A stretch of 64,000 bases of DNA from Chitinophagales bacterium (lineage in GTDB: Bacteria > Bacteroidota > Bacteroidia > Chitinophagales > JADIYW01): the NCBI GenBank assembly GCA_020636545.1, contig JACJXS010000014.1, positions 1-64,000 on the forward strand, given 5' to 3'. Shown piece by piece: positions 52,213 through 60,980 of this stretch; the stretch's first letter is position 1, and the number at the start of each line of letters is the position of its first letter. Made by a program: the position numbers and the translations under genes. The notes beneath the pieces were generated by a model. That model made no database searches. It saw nothing but the letters and a program-made list of their open reading frames with translations, and was not told the DNA's origin.

Positions 52213-53617
52213 TTAATAGAACTTTTTTTACGGACTCTAATACATCAATTACATTTGCTCTATTGTTACTTTGTGCATACACTCTCAACACTGGTTCTGT
52301 GCCAGATGCACGTATCATAGTCCAATCTTCATCATTCAAAAAATACTTCCAACCATCTATCGTTTCTCGACCGACTATATTATATTTTCCAAAGTTTTTA
52401 TAGTTATCTTCAGTACAATTTTTAATTACGTTTTGTTTGATTTCTTCAGAGATATGCAAATCATATCTATCATATTCAAATGAGCCAACAATTTCATACA
52501 CTTCCTGAATTAATTCATTGATTGTTTTGCCAGTTTTTGCCATAAATTCCATCAAAACTAAAGCAATCCACACACCATCTCTTTCTGGAATGTGTCCCTT
52601 TATCGCCAATCCACCACTCTCCTCTCCACCAACTAAAACATCATCATTGACCATAATTTCACAAATATATTTAAACCCAACTGGAGTTACAATACATTCT
52701 AAACCATAAGCTTCGCACAATTTTTTCACTTTATTAGAAACTGTAAACGAAACAACGACTTTGCCTTTTTCTCCTTTGTATTTATACAAATAATGTATCA
52801 ACAATAATAAAATATGATGTGAATCTACAAAATTACCTTCGCCATCATAACAACCAATTCTATCAGCATCACCATCATTAGCAAAACCAAAATGTAAATC
52901 AGAAGAGTTTTTCATTAATTCTGAAAATTCTAATAAATTCTTATGAATTGGCTCAGGAGCTTGACCGTCAAAACCTGGATTATGCTCACAGTGTAAATAC
53001 ACTAAACTGTTTGGCAGTAATCGTCTTGCAATATTTTGACCAGCACCATACATTGCATCATAACCAAATACCATTCCAGAATTACGGATTGCTTCCATGT
53101 CAAAATTTTTCTCAACATGATTGAAATAATCTGTTTCCATATCCACATATTCCAACAAACCTTGTTTTTGAAAATCATCTAAGTTTGTTTTAGGAATTTC
53201 AATACTTTCTGGAATTAAACTTTCCACAATAGCAATATCTGCAGGGATAGTTGGTCCACCATAATTAGACTTTAACTTAAACCCATTATAACTCGGTGGA
53301 TTGTGCGATGCGGTTATCACAATTCCAGCAGTTGTTTTATAATTTACACAAGCTAATGACAACATTGGCGTTGCACAAATACCTTTGTGAGCAAAAACTT
53401 TTACGCCTTCTTGGCACAATATTTTAATCGCTGTTTCCACAAAAAGAGGCCCTGCAAATCGACAATCATGTCCAATAGCAACACTTGCATTTTCATCAAT
53501 AGATTTTACCCATTTTGCTGTTGCATAAGCAACTCTAGCTACATTATCAGTCGTAAATTCTTGGGCTATTATAGCTCTCCAACCGTCAGTTCCAAATTTT
53601 ATGTTATTATTCTTCAT
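52205..53617 (-). CDS. Phosphoglucomutase/phosphomannomutase
   Basis: 470 residues from the ATG at 53617; the frame opens six codons upstream but MKNNNIKFGTDGWRAII is the family start. Interconverts hexose 1- and 6-phosphates for envelope sugars. Active-site serine in VITASHNPPSYNGFK, metal loop GFANDGDADRIGCYD, sugar-binding GGEESGGLAIKGHIPERDG, and phosphate-binding IRASGTEPVLRVYAQ. Whether Glc or Man is preferred cannot be told. Confidence 0.94.
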   Translation of the reverse strand: MKNNNIKFGTDGWRAIIAQEFTTDNVARVAYATAKWVKSIDENASVAIGHDCRFAGPLFVETAIKILCQEGVKVFAHKGICATPMLSLACVNYKTTAGIVITASHNPPSYNGFKLKSNYGGPTIPADIAIVESLIPESIEIPKTNLDDFQKQGLLEYVDMETDYFNHVEKNFDMEAIRNSGMVFGYDAMYGAGQNIARRLLPNSLVYLHCEHNPGFDGQAPEPIHKNLLEFSELMKNSSDLHFGFANDGDADRIGCYDGEGNFVDSHHILLLLIHYLYKYKGEKGKVVVSFTVSNKVKKLCEAYGLECIVTPVGFKYICEIMVNDDVLVGGEESGGLAIKGHIPERDGVWIALVLMEFMAKTGKTINELIQEVYEIVGSFEYDRYDLHISEEIKQNVIKNCTEDNYKNFGKYNIVGRETIDGWKYFLNDEDWTMIRASGTEPVLRVYAQSNNRANVIDVLESVKKVLLSE

Positions 53618-53703
53618 AAGCTTCAAATATAGCATTTTAAATTTTTATTACATAAAAATTTTGAATGCATATTTTACAAACAAAAAACATACTTTTGCAT
53701 TGT

Positions 53704-53783
53704 CTCTAAGGGGTGCTGGTGGAAACACTGGCTGAGATTATACCCATTGACCTGATCAAGGTAATGCTTGCGAAGGGAAGTGA
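53704..53783 (+). ncRNA. TPP riboswitch (THI-box)
   Basis: GGGGTGCTGG, then CTGAGATTATACCC, ACCTGATC and GGTAATGCTTGCGAAGGGAAG are the conserved THI-box blocks in order. A -7 box TACTTTTG at 53690-53697 puts the start site at its 5' edge. Downstream, CAAGA (53805-53809) can pair with TCTTG (53825-53829) before a T-rich run to 53840, a likely terminator expression platform. Confidence 0.95.
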
Positions 53784-53843
53784 CCAAATTTATTTATTAT
53801 TAACCAAGAGAATTGGCCCCTTGTTCTTGTTTATTTTTTTGAA

Positions 53844-56282
53844 ATGAAAACAAGAATAGTTTTAAGTTCCGCTCTAGTATGTTTCGTAAACATACTCTTT
53901 TCCCAACAAATTTTTAAAGGAAAAATTAAAAATGAAGCGAAGCAACCGCTTGCAAATGTTGCTATTTTTAACGCACAAGACTCATCTACTATTTTCTCCG
54001 ATGAGAAAGGTAATTTTGAAATAGAAATTACAAAAAAAACACCCATTAGCTTATCATTAGATGCTTATACAAGTATTTATGATAGTATTTATCCTGAACA
54101 ACAGAAAAAAACTTTTACACTTTATTATAATTTACAACAATTAGAAGAAGTGCAAGTAATGGCGACTAGAGCTGGGAACAAGACACCCACAAGTTATACC
54201 AACTTAAGTACTGAAAAAATTCAACAACAAAATTTTGGGCAAGATTTACCCTATTTATTGAATGGTACTTTATCAACAGTAGTTTCTTCTGATGCGGGTG
54301 CAGGTGTTGGCTATACCAACATGCGAATACGTGGTGTTGACCAAACTAGAACCAATGTTACCATCAATGGAATTCCTATCAATGATGCTGAATCACAAGT
54401 TGTTTTCTGGGTAAATATGCCAGATTTAGCTTCCTCTACCGAAAACATACAAATACAACGTGGTGTGGGTACTTCATCAAATGGTGCTGCTGCTTTTGGA
54501 GCTAGTGTCAATATCAGTTCTAATAAAATAAAACAAAAACCTTATTTAGAACTCGATAATTCTTTTGGCTCATTTAATACATTAAAAAATACTATAAAAA
54601 TTGGAACAGGAATATTCAAAAAGCATTTTGCTATTGATGTTAGACTTTCTAATATCATTTCAAAAGGGTATATTGACAGAAGCAGTAGTAATTTAAAATC
54701 GTACTATGTTTCAGGTATTTGGTTGAATAATAAATCTATTTTAAAATTTATTACTTTTGGTGGTCGTGAAATTACTTATCAAGCGTGGAATGGTGTACCT
54801 GAAAGTCGTATCAAAAATGACCAAGAAGGTATGTTGGCTTATGCTGAACGCAATGGACTTTCAGAAACTGAAAACGATAATTTATTGAATAGTGGTAGAA
54901 CTTACAACTATTTTACGTACAAAAATCAAGTTGATCATTATAAACAAACACACTATCAATTACATTTTAATCATAGCTTTAGCAATGTTTTAAAGTTCAA
55001 CGTTTCATTGCATTATACTAGAGGGAAAGGTTATTATGAAGAATATAAAAACCAACAAGATTTAGAAGATTATGGCATTGAACCAATCTCCATAAAAGAT
55101 ACTTCCATTCTAAATACTGATTTAATTCGCAGAAAATGGTTAGACAATCATTTTTATGGAATGGTATTTAATTTGAATTATACTAAGAACAACTTAGATT
55201 TGGTTTATGGTGGTGGTTTTAATCAATATTTAGGCAAACATTTTGGAGATGTAATTTGGGCTAGATATACTTCCAATTCTGAAATAAATCATAAATATTA
55301 CGATAATGATGCTTCAAAAATTGACTTTAATAACTACCTCAAATTAAATTATCAATTCAAAAAGAATACACTATTTGCTGATGTCCAATTACGTGTAGTT
55401 CATTATGCGTTTAATGGTTTTGCAGATTTAAGTGGTAACACAAATGAGAATATGCAAAAAGTTAATTATGTATTTTTCAATCCAAAAGCTGGTTGGATGT
55501 ATCATTGGAATAATCACCACAATACATTTATTTCTATTGCTATTGCAAACCGAGAACCTATTCGTGATGATTTTATTGATAATGGACAAGGCAAACAACC
55601 AAGACACGAAACCTTATACAACTTAGAATTTGGTCATAAATTTCAGAAAAATAAATGGGCACTAAATGCCAACTATTTTATGATGTATTATAAAAACCAA
55701 TTAATATTAACAGGAAAAATCAATGATGTTGGAGGTTATACTCGTACTAATGCCAATCAATCTTATAGGACAGGATTTGAAATAGAAACAAGTTTTCAAG
55801 TTTTTAAATGGGCTACGATTTTAGCAGGAGGCACTTATAGTTTCAATAAAATCATTGACTTTACTGAGTATGTTGATGATTATGATAATGGTGGGCAAGT
55901 TGCTATACAGTATAAAAATACAGATTTAGCTTTATCACCAAATCTTATAGCATCTTGGGGTTTGAATTTACAACCAGTGAAAGATTTTAATATTTACATA
56001 AATGGGAAATATGTGGGTCGTCAATTTTTAGATAATGCATCAGACAAAGCACGCTCAATAAATGGGTACTATACGATGGACTTATCCTTAGCTTATCAGT
56101 TAAATTTAAAGAAAATAAAAGGTATAGAATTTAGTGTACAGATGAATAATATTTTAAATAAAAAATATGAAAACAATGGTTATACCTATAGTTATATTTA
56201 TGGAGGCGAACGTGTAAAAGAAAACTTTTACTTTCCACAAGCTGGTATTCATGCAATGGGTAGAATTTCTATAAAACTTTAG
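53844..56282 (+). CDS. TonB-dependent receptor, probably for thiamin
   Basis: 812 residues. Signal peptide (VLSSALVCFVNILFSQ), carboxypeptidase-like domain (FKGKIKNEAKQPLANVAIFN), plug (NTNMRIRGVDQTRTNVTING-like TNMRIRGVDQTRTNVTI, WVNMPDLASSTENIQIQRG) and a barrel ending in HAMGRISIKL. The TPP riboswitch directly upstream points to thiamin or a precursor as ligand. No inner-membrane transporter or kinase follows; the gene is alone and ends at a bidirectional terminator. Confidence 0.92.
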   Translation: MKTRIVLSSALVCFVNILFSQQIFKGKIKNEAKQPLANVAIFNAQDSSTIFSDEKGNFEIEITKKTPISLSLDAYTSIYDSIYPEQQKKTFTLYYNLQQLEEVQVMATRAGNKTPTSYTNLSTEKIQQQNFGQDLPYLLNGTLSTVVSSDAGAGVGYTNMRIRGVDQTRTNVTINGIPINDAESQVVFWVNMPDLASSTENIQIQRGVGTSSNGAAAFGASVNISSNKIKQKPYLELDNSFGSFNTLKNTIKIGTGIFKKHFAIDVRLSNIISKGYIDRSSSNLKSYYVSGIWLNNKSILKFITFGGREITYQAWNGVPESRIKNDQEGMLAYAERNGLSETENDNLLNSGRTYNYFTYKNQVDHYKQTHYQLHFNHSFSNVLKFNVSLHYTRGKGYYEEYKNQQDLEDYGIEPISIKDTSILNTDLIRRKWLDNHFYGMVFNLNYTKNNLDLVYGGGFNQYLGKHFGDVIWARYTSNSEINHKYYDNDASKIDFNNYLKLNYQFKKNTLFADVQLRVVHYAFNGFADLSGNTNENMQKVNYVFFNPKAGWMYHWNNHHNTFISIAIANREPIRDDFIDNGQGKQPRHETLYNLEFGHKFQKNKWALNANYFMMYYKNQLILTGKINDVGGYTRTNANQSYRTGFEIETSFQVFKWATILAGGTYSFNKIIDFTEYVDDYDNGGQVAIQYKNTDLALSPNLIASWGLNLQPVKDFNIYINGKYVGRQFLDNASDKARSINGYYTMDLSLAYQLNLKKIKGIEFSVQMNNILNKKYENNGYTYSYIYGGERVKENFYFPQAGIHAMGRISIKL

Positions 56283-56300
56283 TCAATTGAAAATTCAAAA

Positions 56301-56333
56301 TGAAATAGGGTTGCACTTGGCAACCCTATTTCA
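56301..56333. terminator. Bidirectional terminator between the TonB receptor and aroF
   Basis: A 14-bp perfect stem: TGAAATAGGGTTGC (56301-56314) with GCAACCCTATTTCA (56320-56333), a 5-nt loop. T and A runs on the outer sides allow use on both strands, between convergent genes. Confidence 0.9.
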
Positions 56334-56359
56334 TTTAAACAATAACTAACTAAGTATTT

Positions 56360-57451
56360 CTATTCAGCCGTAATTGTATTCATTATTCTCGTTTGATTTC
56401 TGATACTTTCTTGGTGTATAGCCTCAAACATTTCTTTTACAAACTCTTCAGTCAATTCTTTTTTAGCACCTTTTTTCACTCTGTCATTAACGATTTCATC
56501 CCAACGACCTGTTTGCAAAATTGTAATGCCATTATCTTTTTTGAATTGTCCAATCGCTCTAGCGATATCCATTCTCTCACTCATTAATTCTAAGAAATAG
56601 TTGTCTATTCTATCAATATTAGCACGAAGAGCTTCTAGTTTATCTTCTTCATAATCATCTAATTTACTATGACGAACTACTAAATTAGCCACCAATTCAC
56701 CTAATTGTTCTGGTGTAATTTGTTGTGCTGCATCACTCCAAGCATTGTCAGGGTCTCTATGGGATTCTAACATAATACCATCAAAATCTAAATCTAAAGC
56801 TTTCTGGCTTACATAAGCTAATAATTCTCTATTTCCACAAATATGTGATGGATCGACTATAATGCCAATTTCAGGTACTAATCTTTTTAATTCTACAGGC
56901 AATTCCCACATTGGTTTATTTCTGTATTTTGTTTTTTCATAAGTTGAAAAACCTCTATGAATAGCACCAACTCTTGTAATGCCTACTTTATTTAAACGTT
57001 CCATAGCTCCCATCCATAATTGTAAATCTGGATTAATAGGATTTTTAACTAAAACAGGAATATCTACACCTTTTAAAGCATCTGCTACTTCTTGTACTGA
57101 AAACGGATTTACGGTAGTTCTAGCTCCTAACCATAAAATATCTATACCTGCATTTAAACAATCTTCAACGTGTTGTGCTGTTGCAACTTCAACAGTTGTT
57201 GGTTTGCCAATTTCTTTAGCCGCATTCACTAACCAAGATAATCCTTCTTTTCCAATGCCTTCAAACATTCCAGGACGTGTACGTGGTTTCCAAATTCCAG
57301 CTCTTAATACATCGATATTTTGATTACCTAATCTTCTTGCTGTTTCCATCATTTGGTCTTCTGTTTCGCATGAACAAGGGCCAGAAATTACGATTGGTTT
57401 CTTAAAGTTAAAACCCCACTCTTTAATTGGTTTTATTTCTAAATTACTCAT
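56360..57451 (-). CDS. aroF: Bifunctional DAHP synthase / chorismate mutase
   Basis: 363 residues. Residues 1-265 are a class I DAHP synthase: KPIVISGPCSCETEDQM, VLRAGIWKPRTRPGMFEG, GITRVGAIHRGFST, IVDPSHICGNRELL and MLESHRDPDNAWSDAAQQITP. Residues about 270-355 are an AroQ chorismate mutase helix bundle (LRANIDRIDNYFLELMSERMDIARAIGQFK). This couples entry to the shikimate pathway with the first Phe/Tyr step, so the mutase can serve for feedback control. Last gene of the pheA operon. Confidence 0.95.
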   Translation of the reverse strand: MSNLEIKPIKEWGFNFKKPIVISGPCSCETEDQMMETARRLGNQNIDVLRAGIWKPRTRPGMFEGIGKEGLSWLVNAAKEIGKPTTVEVATAQHVEDCLNAGIDILWLGARTTVNPFSVQEVADALKGVDIPVLVKNPINPDLQLWMGAMERLNKVGITRVGAIHRGFSTYEKTKYRNKPMWELPVELKRLVPEIGIIVDPSHICGNRELLAYVSQKALDLDFDGIMLESHRDPDNAWSDAAQQITPEQLGELVANLVVRHSKLDDYEEDKLEALRANIDRIDNYFLELMSERMDIARAIGQFKKDNGITILQTGRWDEIVNDRVKKGAKKELTEEFVKEMFEAIHQESIRNQTRIMNTITAE

Positions 57452-57515
57452 ATTGCAAATTTAATTTATTGTTTGTTAATTACTTATTATTTTTTTTCCT
57501 ATTGTTTTGAAATTT

Positions 57516-57812
57516 CTATGGATAAACAACTCTATCATAATGTAATACAGTTGGTAACTCATCATAAAAATCTTGTAATAATGCTCTCCATTCTTTAAAG
57601 CCTTCAGAGTTTCTAAAATCGACCATGTGATTTTCATAAGTTTCCCAATAAATCATCAATAAATATTGGTTTTTTATTTCTTTACAAGCTTGTAATTCAT
57701 GCTTAATATATCCTTTGGATTTATTAATAATTTCAGATGCTTTTAAGAAATTTTCTTCAAATTTCAATATTTGTTCAGTCTTAATTTTTAATGTAAATGC
57801 TTCTAGTATCAT
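57516..57812 (-). CDS. ABM-domain small protein in the aromatic operon
   Basis: 98 residues, a dimeric ferredoxin-like (antibiotic biosynthesis monooxygenase-type) domain: FTLKIKTEQILKFEENFLKAS, SKGYIKHELQACKEIKNQYLLMIYWETYENH, and a C-terminal LPTVLHYDRV. The domain occurs in heme-degrading and quinone-modifying enzymes and many others; no role in aromatic synthesis is known to me. It is tightly placed between tyrA (6 nt) and aroF, so it is cotranscribed. Confidence 0.82.
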   Translation of the reverse strand: MILEAFTLKIKTEQILKFEENFLKASEIINKSKGYIKHELQACKEIKNQYLLMIYWETYENHMVDFRNSEGFKEWRALLQDFYDELPTVLHYDRVVYP

Positions 57813-57818
57813 AATGTT

Positions 57819-58661
57819 TTACTTTAATATTTTTTTAATTTGATTGGCATCTTTCATAAATTGATTCAATTCATCATATTTCCCTTTATTGATGTAATTT
57901 CTGAAACTGTACATTTTCTCAATGTAAGTATCTAGAACTTCCAAAATATTCGTTTTATTTTGAATAAAAATTGGAGTCCACATTTCAGGAGAGCTTTTGG
58001 CTAAACGGACAGTACTCTCAAATCCACCACCTGCCATTTCTAAAATAGCACTTTCGTCTTTTTCTTTTTCCAATACCGTTGCAGCCAAAACAAAAGAACT
58101 AATATGTGAAATATGAGAAACATAAGCTGCATGGATATCGTGTTGATGAGCGTCCATATATTTCAAATTCATTTTAAGTGCTTCATACATTTTTTCCACT
58201 AATTCTACAGCATCGCTATCGGATTTTTCCTTGTCACAAATTATACAAACTTTATGATCAAAAAGATTATTGATAGCGGCAGTTGGTCCTGAGTTTTCTG
58301 TTCCAGCCATTGGATGTGATGCCACATATCTACTTCTATTTTTATGATTTTGTACAGCATCTACAATTGCACCCTTCGTAGAACCCATATCCGTTACAAC
58401 TTGATGGCTTTTTATACTATCCAAAACAAATAACAATTCATCAATCAATGCATTGACAGGAACTGTAAGTACTATTAAATCAGCAATTTCAATAGCTTCA
58501 TCTCTAGGTAAAATTCTATCTACTAACTTTAAATCTAAGACTTTTTGATTGGTAGCATCTGTTCTTCCCACTCCAATTATTTCAGTAGCAAAATTCCTAA
58601 TTTTTAAGTCTTTTGCAACAGAACCACCAATTAAACCCATTCCAAATACAACAACTTTCAT
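57819..58661 (-). CDS. tyrA: Prephenate dehydrogenase
   Basis: 280 residues. Oxidises prephenate to 4-hydroxyphenylpyruvate with NAD(P). Rossmann start VVFGMGLIGGSVAKDL, DLIVLTVPVNALIDEL, VTDMGSTKGAIVDAV, HPMAGTENSGP and AAYVSHISHISSFVLA, with His residues of the active site. No regulatory ACT domain at the C terminus. Middle of the pheA-aminotransferase-tyrA-ABM-aroF operon. Confidence 0.95.
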   Translation of the reverse strand: MKVVVFGMGLIGGSVAKDLKIRNFATEIIGVGRTDATNQKVLDLKLVDRILPRDEAIEIADLIVLTVPVNALIDELLFVLDSIKSHQVVTDMGSTKGAIVDAVQNHKNRSRYVASHPMAGTENSGPTAAINNLFDHKVCIICDKEKSDSDAVELVEKMYEALKMNLKYMDAHQHDIHAAYVSHISHISSFVLAATVLEKEKDESAILEMAGGGFESTVRLAKSSPEMWTPIFIQNKTNILEVLDTYIEKMYSFRNYINKGKYDELNQFMKDANQIKKILK

Positions 58662-58699
58662 TTCTTAATTTTCTTTATAAAATTCAAATATCTTCAATT

Positions 58700-59869
58700 C
58701 TAAATATTGAATAATTTTTCAATTCTCTTCAGTGCTTCTTGCAAATCATTTTCAGTGCTACACAAAGAAATTCTGATATACCTTGCACCATTCGTACCAA
58801 AAATAAATCCAGGTGTAATAAATACATCTGCCTCATGTAAAATTCTTTCGGTCAAGTCTTCTACATTATTATATTTATCCTCAATTTTTGCCCATAGAAA
58901 CATACCTACTTGTTCTTTGGTGTAACTACAATTTAAAGTATCTAAAATTTGATAAGCAATAGTTCTTCTTTTTTTATACACTTCATTTCTTGTATTATGC
59001 CATTCTTGGTTATTCGTCAAAGCAGCAATTGCTCCAGCCTGAACTGGCAAATACATACCACTATCCACATTAGATTTTACTTTTAAAATTGTATCTATAT
59101 AAGCTTTATCGCCAACTATCATTCCAATTCTTGCACCAGCTAGATTGTGTGATTTACTCAAAGAATTTAATTCAATACAAACTTCCTTTGCACCATCTGC
59201 ATGAAAAATACTCATTGGTCTTTCATTATTCAAAACCAAACTGTATGGATTATCATTACAGACTAATATTTTATACTTTTTTGCAAAAGCAATTAATTTT
59301 TCAAAATAAGCAATATTGCCTTCCGAACCAGTAGGCATATTGGGATAATTCACCCACATTAATTTGGCTTCATTCAATATTTTTTCATCAATTGAATCTA
59401 GTTTAGGCAACCAATTATTTTGCTCATCTAAATCATAAAAAATAGGCTCGGCACCTGCTAAATAAGTTGCAGAAGTATAAGTTGGATAGCCAGGATTTGG
59501 AATTAGCACTTTATCTCCTGGATTTAAAAATGCATTAGATATAAATGAAATTCCTTCTTTAGAACCCAACAATGGCAGTACCTCTGAATTTGAATTAAAA
59601 GTTACATTATAAGTTGCTTGATAAAATGATGCCAATCCTTGTCTTAACTCTGGTGTGCCAATATAACTTTGGTATCCGTGCGTATTGGGTTGTTTTGCTG
59701 TTTCCACCAATGCATTAATTGTAGCCTCAGATGGTGGCATATCTGGATTACCAATACCTAAATTTATAATTGATTTTCCTTGTGCTCTCAATTGAGCTAT
59801 TTCTTTCAATTTTGCTGAAAAATAATACTCATTAATATGAGCTAATTTATTTGCAGGTTCTATAATCAT
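58700..59869 (-). CDS. Class I aminotransferase of the aromatic operon
   Basis: 389 residues. PLP-dependent. Substrate arm IINLGIGNPDMPPSE, then GTPELRQGLASFYQ, LLGSKEGISF, WVNYPNMPTGSEG, VCNDNPYSLV, the PLP lysine in ELNSLSKSHNLAGARIGMIVG, and the C-terminal ARYIRISLCSTEND with the substrate-binding Arg. By position it makes Phe and Tyr from their keto acids, though aspartate or LL-DAP-type specificity cannot be excluded. Confidence 0.92.
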   Translation of the reverse strand: MIIEPANKLAHINEYYFSAKLKEIAQLRAQGKSIINLGIGNPDMPPSEATINALVETAKQPNTHGYQSYIGTPELRQGLASFYQATYNVTFNSNSEVLPLLGSKEGISFISNAFLNPGDKVLIPNPGYPTYTSATYLAGAEPIFYDLDEQNNWLPKLDSIDEKILNEAKLMWVNYPNMPTGSEGNIAYFEKLIAFAKKYKILVCNDNPYSLVLNNERPMSIFHADGAKEVCIELNSLSKSHNLAGARIGMIVGDKAYIDTILKVKSNVDSGMYLPVQAGAIAALTNNQEWHNTRNEVYKKRRTIAYQILDTLNCSYTKEQVGMFLWAKIEDKYNNVEDLTERILHEADVFITPGFIFGTNGARYIRISLCSTENDLQEALKRIEKLFNI

Positions 59870-59888
59870 AAAAATCTTTTATCTACTT

Positions 59889-60734
59889 TTATTCTGAAAC
59901 AATAATTTTCTTTCCTCTTTCATATTCACCCAAAATCTTCAATTCTTTACATAATGGCTCAATCTGTTTTTTCATGGTTTGATAGGCATTTTTATCTTCA
60001 AATTCTAAATCAGCATACATATAATATTGCCATTCTTCACCGATGACTGGTAGTGATTGGATTTTAGTTAGATTGATTTGATGTTCACCAATAACAGTCA
60101 ATATTTTAGCCAAACTTCCAGGTGTATGAAATGCTCTAAATGAAATAGATGCTTTATTTATAAATTCACTTCTACTATTGACTTTTGATTTATCTTCCAG
60201 AATTAAAAAGCGAGTAAAATTTCGTTTATTATCGTGAATATCTTCTGCCAAAATCTCTAAATGATTTATTTTTGCAGCTCGTTTACTTGCAACAGCTCCA
60301 CGTTTTTTGATTTGATTTTTATAAATTTCTTCAGCACTTAATGCTGTATCTGAAGATTCTACTATTTGGATATTTGGATAATTTCTGAAAAAATTACGAC
60401 ACTGCAATAAAGCAATTGGATGCGAATGTACTTCTTCTAAATCTTCAATTTTTTGACCTTCTAAAGCCATTAAATTCATTCCAATTCTTAAATAAACTTC
60501 ACCAATGATTTCTAAATTAGAATTACCGATATTGGCATAGTTATTTAATAATGAACCAGCTAATGAATTTTCAATAGCACAGACAGCAAAATCGGCTTGT
60601 TGATTTGCCATAACATCAAAAAGCTTAGTAAAAGAACCACATTCTACAGTTTCAATTTCTTCTCCGAAGAACTTTATCGCTGCAATCTCATGAAAAGATG
60701 CTTTAAAACCTTGTATTGCAATTTTTGTTTTCAT
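59889..60734 (-). CDS. pheA: Prephenate dehydratase with ACT domain
   Basis: 281 residues. Converts prephenate to phenylpyruvate. Catalytic domain: IAIQGFKASFHEIAA, FAVCAIENSLAGSLLNNY, VHSHPIALLQCRNFF, ESSDTALSAEEI and RNFTRFLIL. The last 80 residues are an ACT domain (SFRAFHTPGSLAKILTVIGEHQINLTKIQSLPV) for feedback by Phe. First gene of the aromatic operon, behind a Phe/Tyr-rich leader and a terminator. Confidence 0.96.
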   Translation of the reverse strand: MKTKIAIQGFKASFHEIAAIKFFGEEIETVECGSFTKLFDVMANQQADFAVCAIENSLAGSLLNNYANIGNSNLEIIGEVYLRIGMNLMALEGQKIEDLEEVHSHPIALLQCRNFFRNYPNIQIVESSDTALSAEEIYKNQIKKRGAVASKRAAKINHLEILAEDIHDNKRNFTRFLILEDKSKVNSRSEFINKASISFRAFHTPGSLAKILTVIGEHQINLTKIQSLPVIGEEWQYYMYADLEFEDKNAYQTMKKQIEPLCKELKILGEYERGKKIIVSE

Positions 60735-60751
60735 TTTACTCTAATTTTTTC

Positions 60752-60779
60752 AAAAAAAAAGTCCCGAAAACTCGGGACT
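60752..60779 (-). terminator. Attenuator terminator before pheA
   Basis: On the minus strand AGTCCCGA (60779-60772) pairs with TCGGGACT (60767-60760), loop GTTT, followed by nine T. It lies 17 nt before the pheA start. Its 5' arm can instead pair over 10 bp with GGGATTGTAA at 60813-60804, right after the leader stop codon. Confidence 0.88.
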
Positions 60780-60813
60780 ATAATTTATCTATTGAATACA
60801 GCATTACAATCCC

Positions 60814-60864
60814 TTACTTAGAAGTAAAGTAAAAGTAATAACCATATACAAAATTCATAATCAT
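60814..60864 (-). CDS. Phe/Tyr-rich leader peptide of the pheA operon
   Basis: A 16-codon ORF: MIMNFVYGYYFYFTSK, then TAA. Seven of 16 residues are Tyr (4) or Phe (3), clustered at 60852-60826. It lies 35 nt before an intrinsic terminator and 80 nt before pheA. The antiterminator strand GGGATTGTAA begins at the base after the stop codon. Composition, position and pairing all fit classical attenuation by aromatic aminoacyl-tRNA supply. A shorter ORF (MICFVL) just upstream is probably incidental. The promoter is not clear. Confidence 0.78.
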   Translation of the reverse strand: MIMNFVYGYYFYFTSK

Positions 60865-60980
60865 AGAACAAAACAAATCATTTTTTTCGTTTTTTACAAG
60901 CATAAGGATATTAAATATTTATTAAGTGGTATAAAAATAGTATAGACAAAGTAAATAATTTGATTATACTTGCTCTCATT

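Noticed and set aside
60861..60881. Six-codon ORF (MICFVL) upstream of the Phe/Tyr leader
   Set aside because: Too short and without clear enrichment. The next ORF has far better codon content and position; the first may be incidental.
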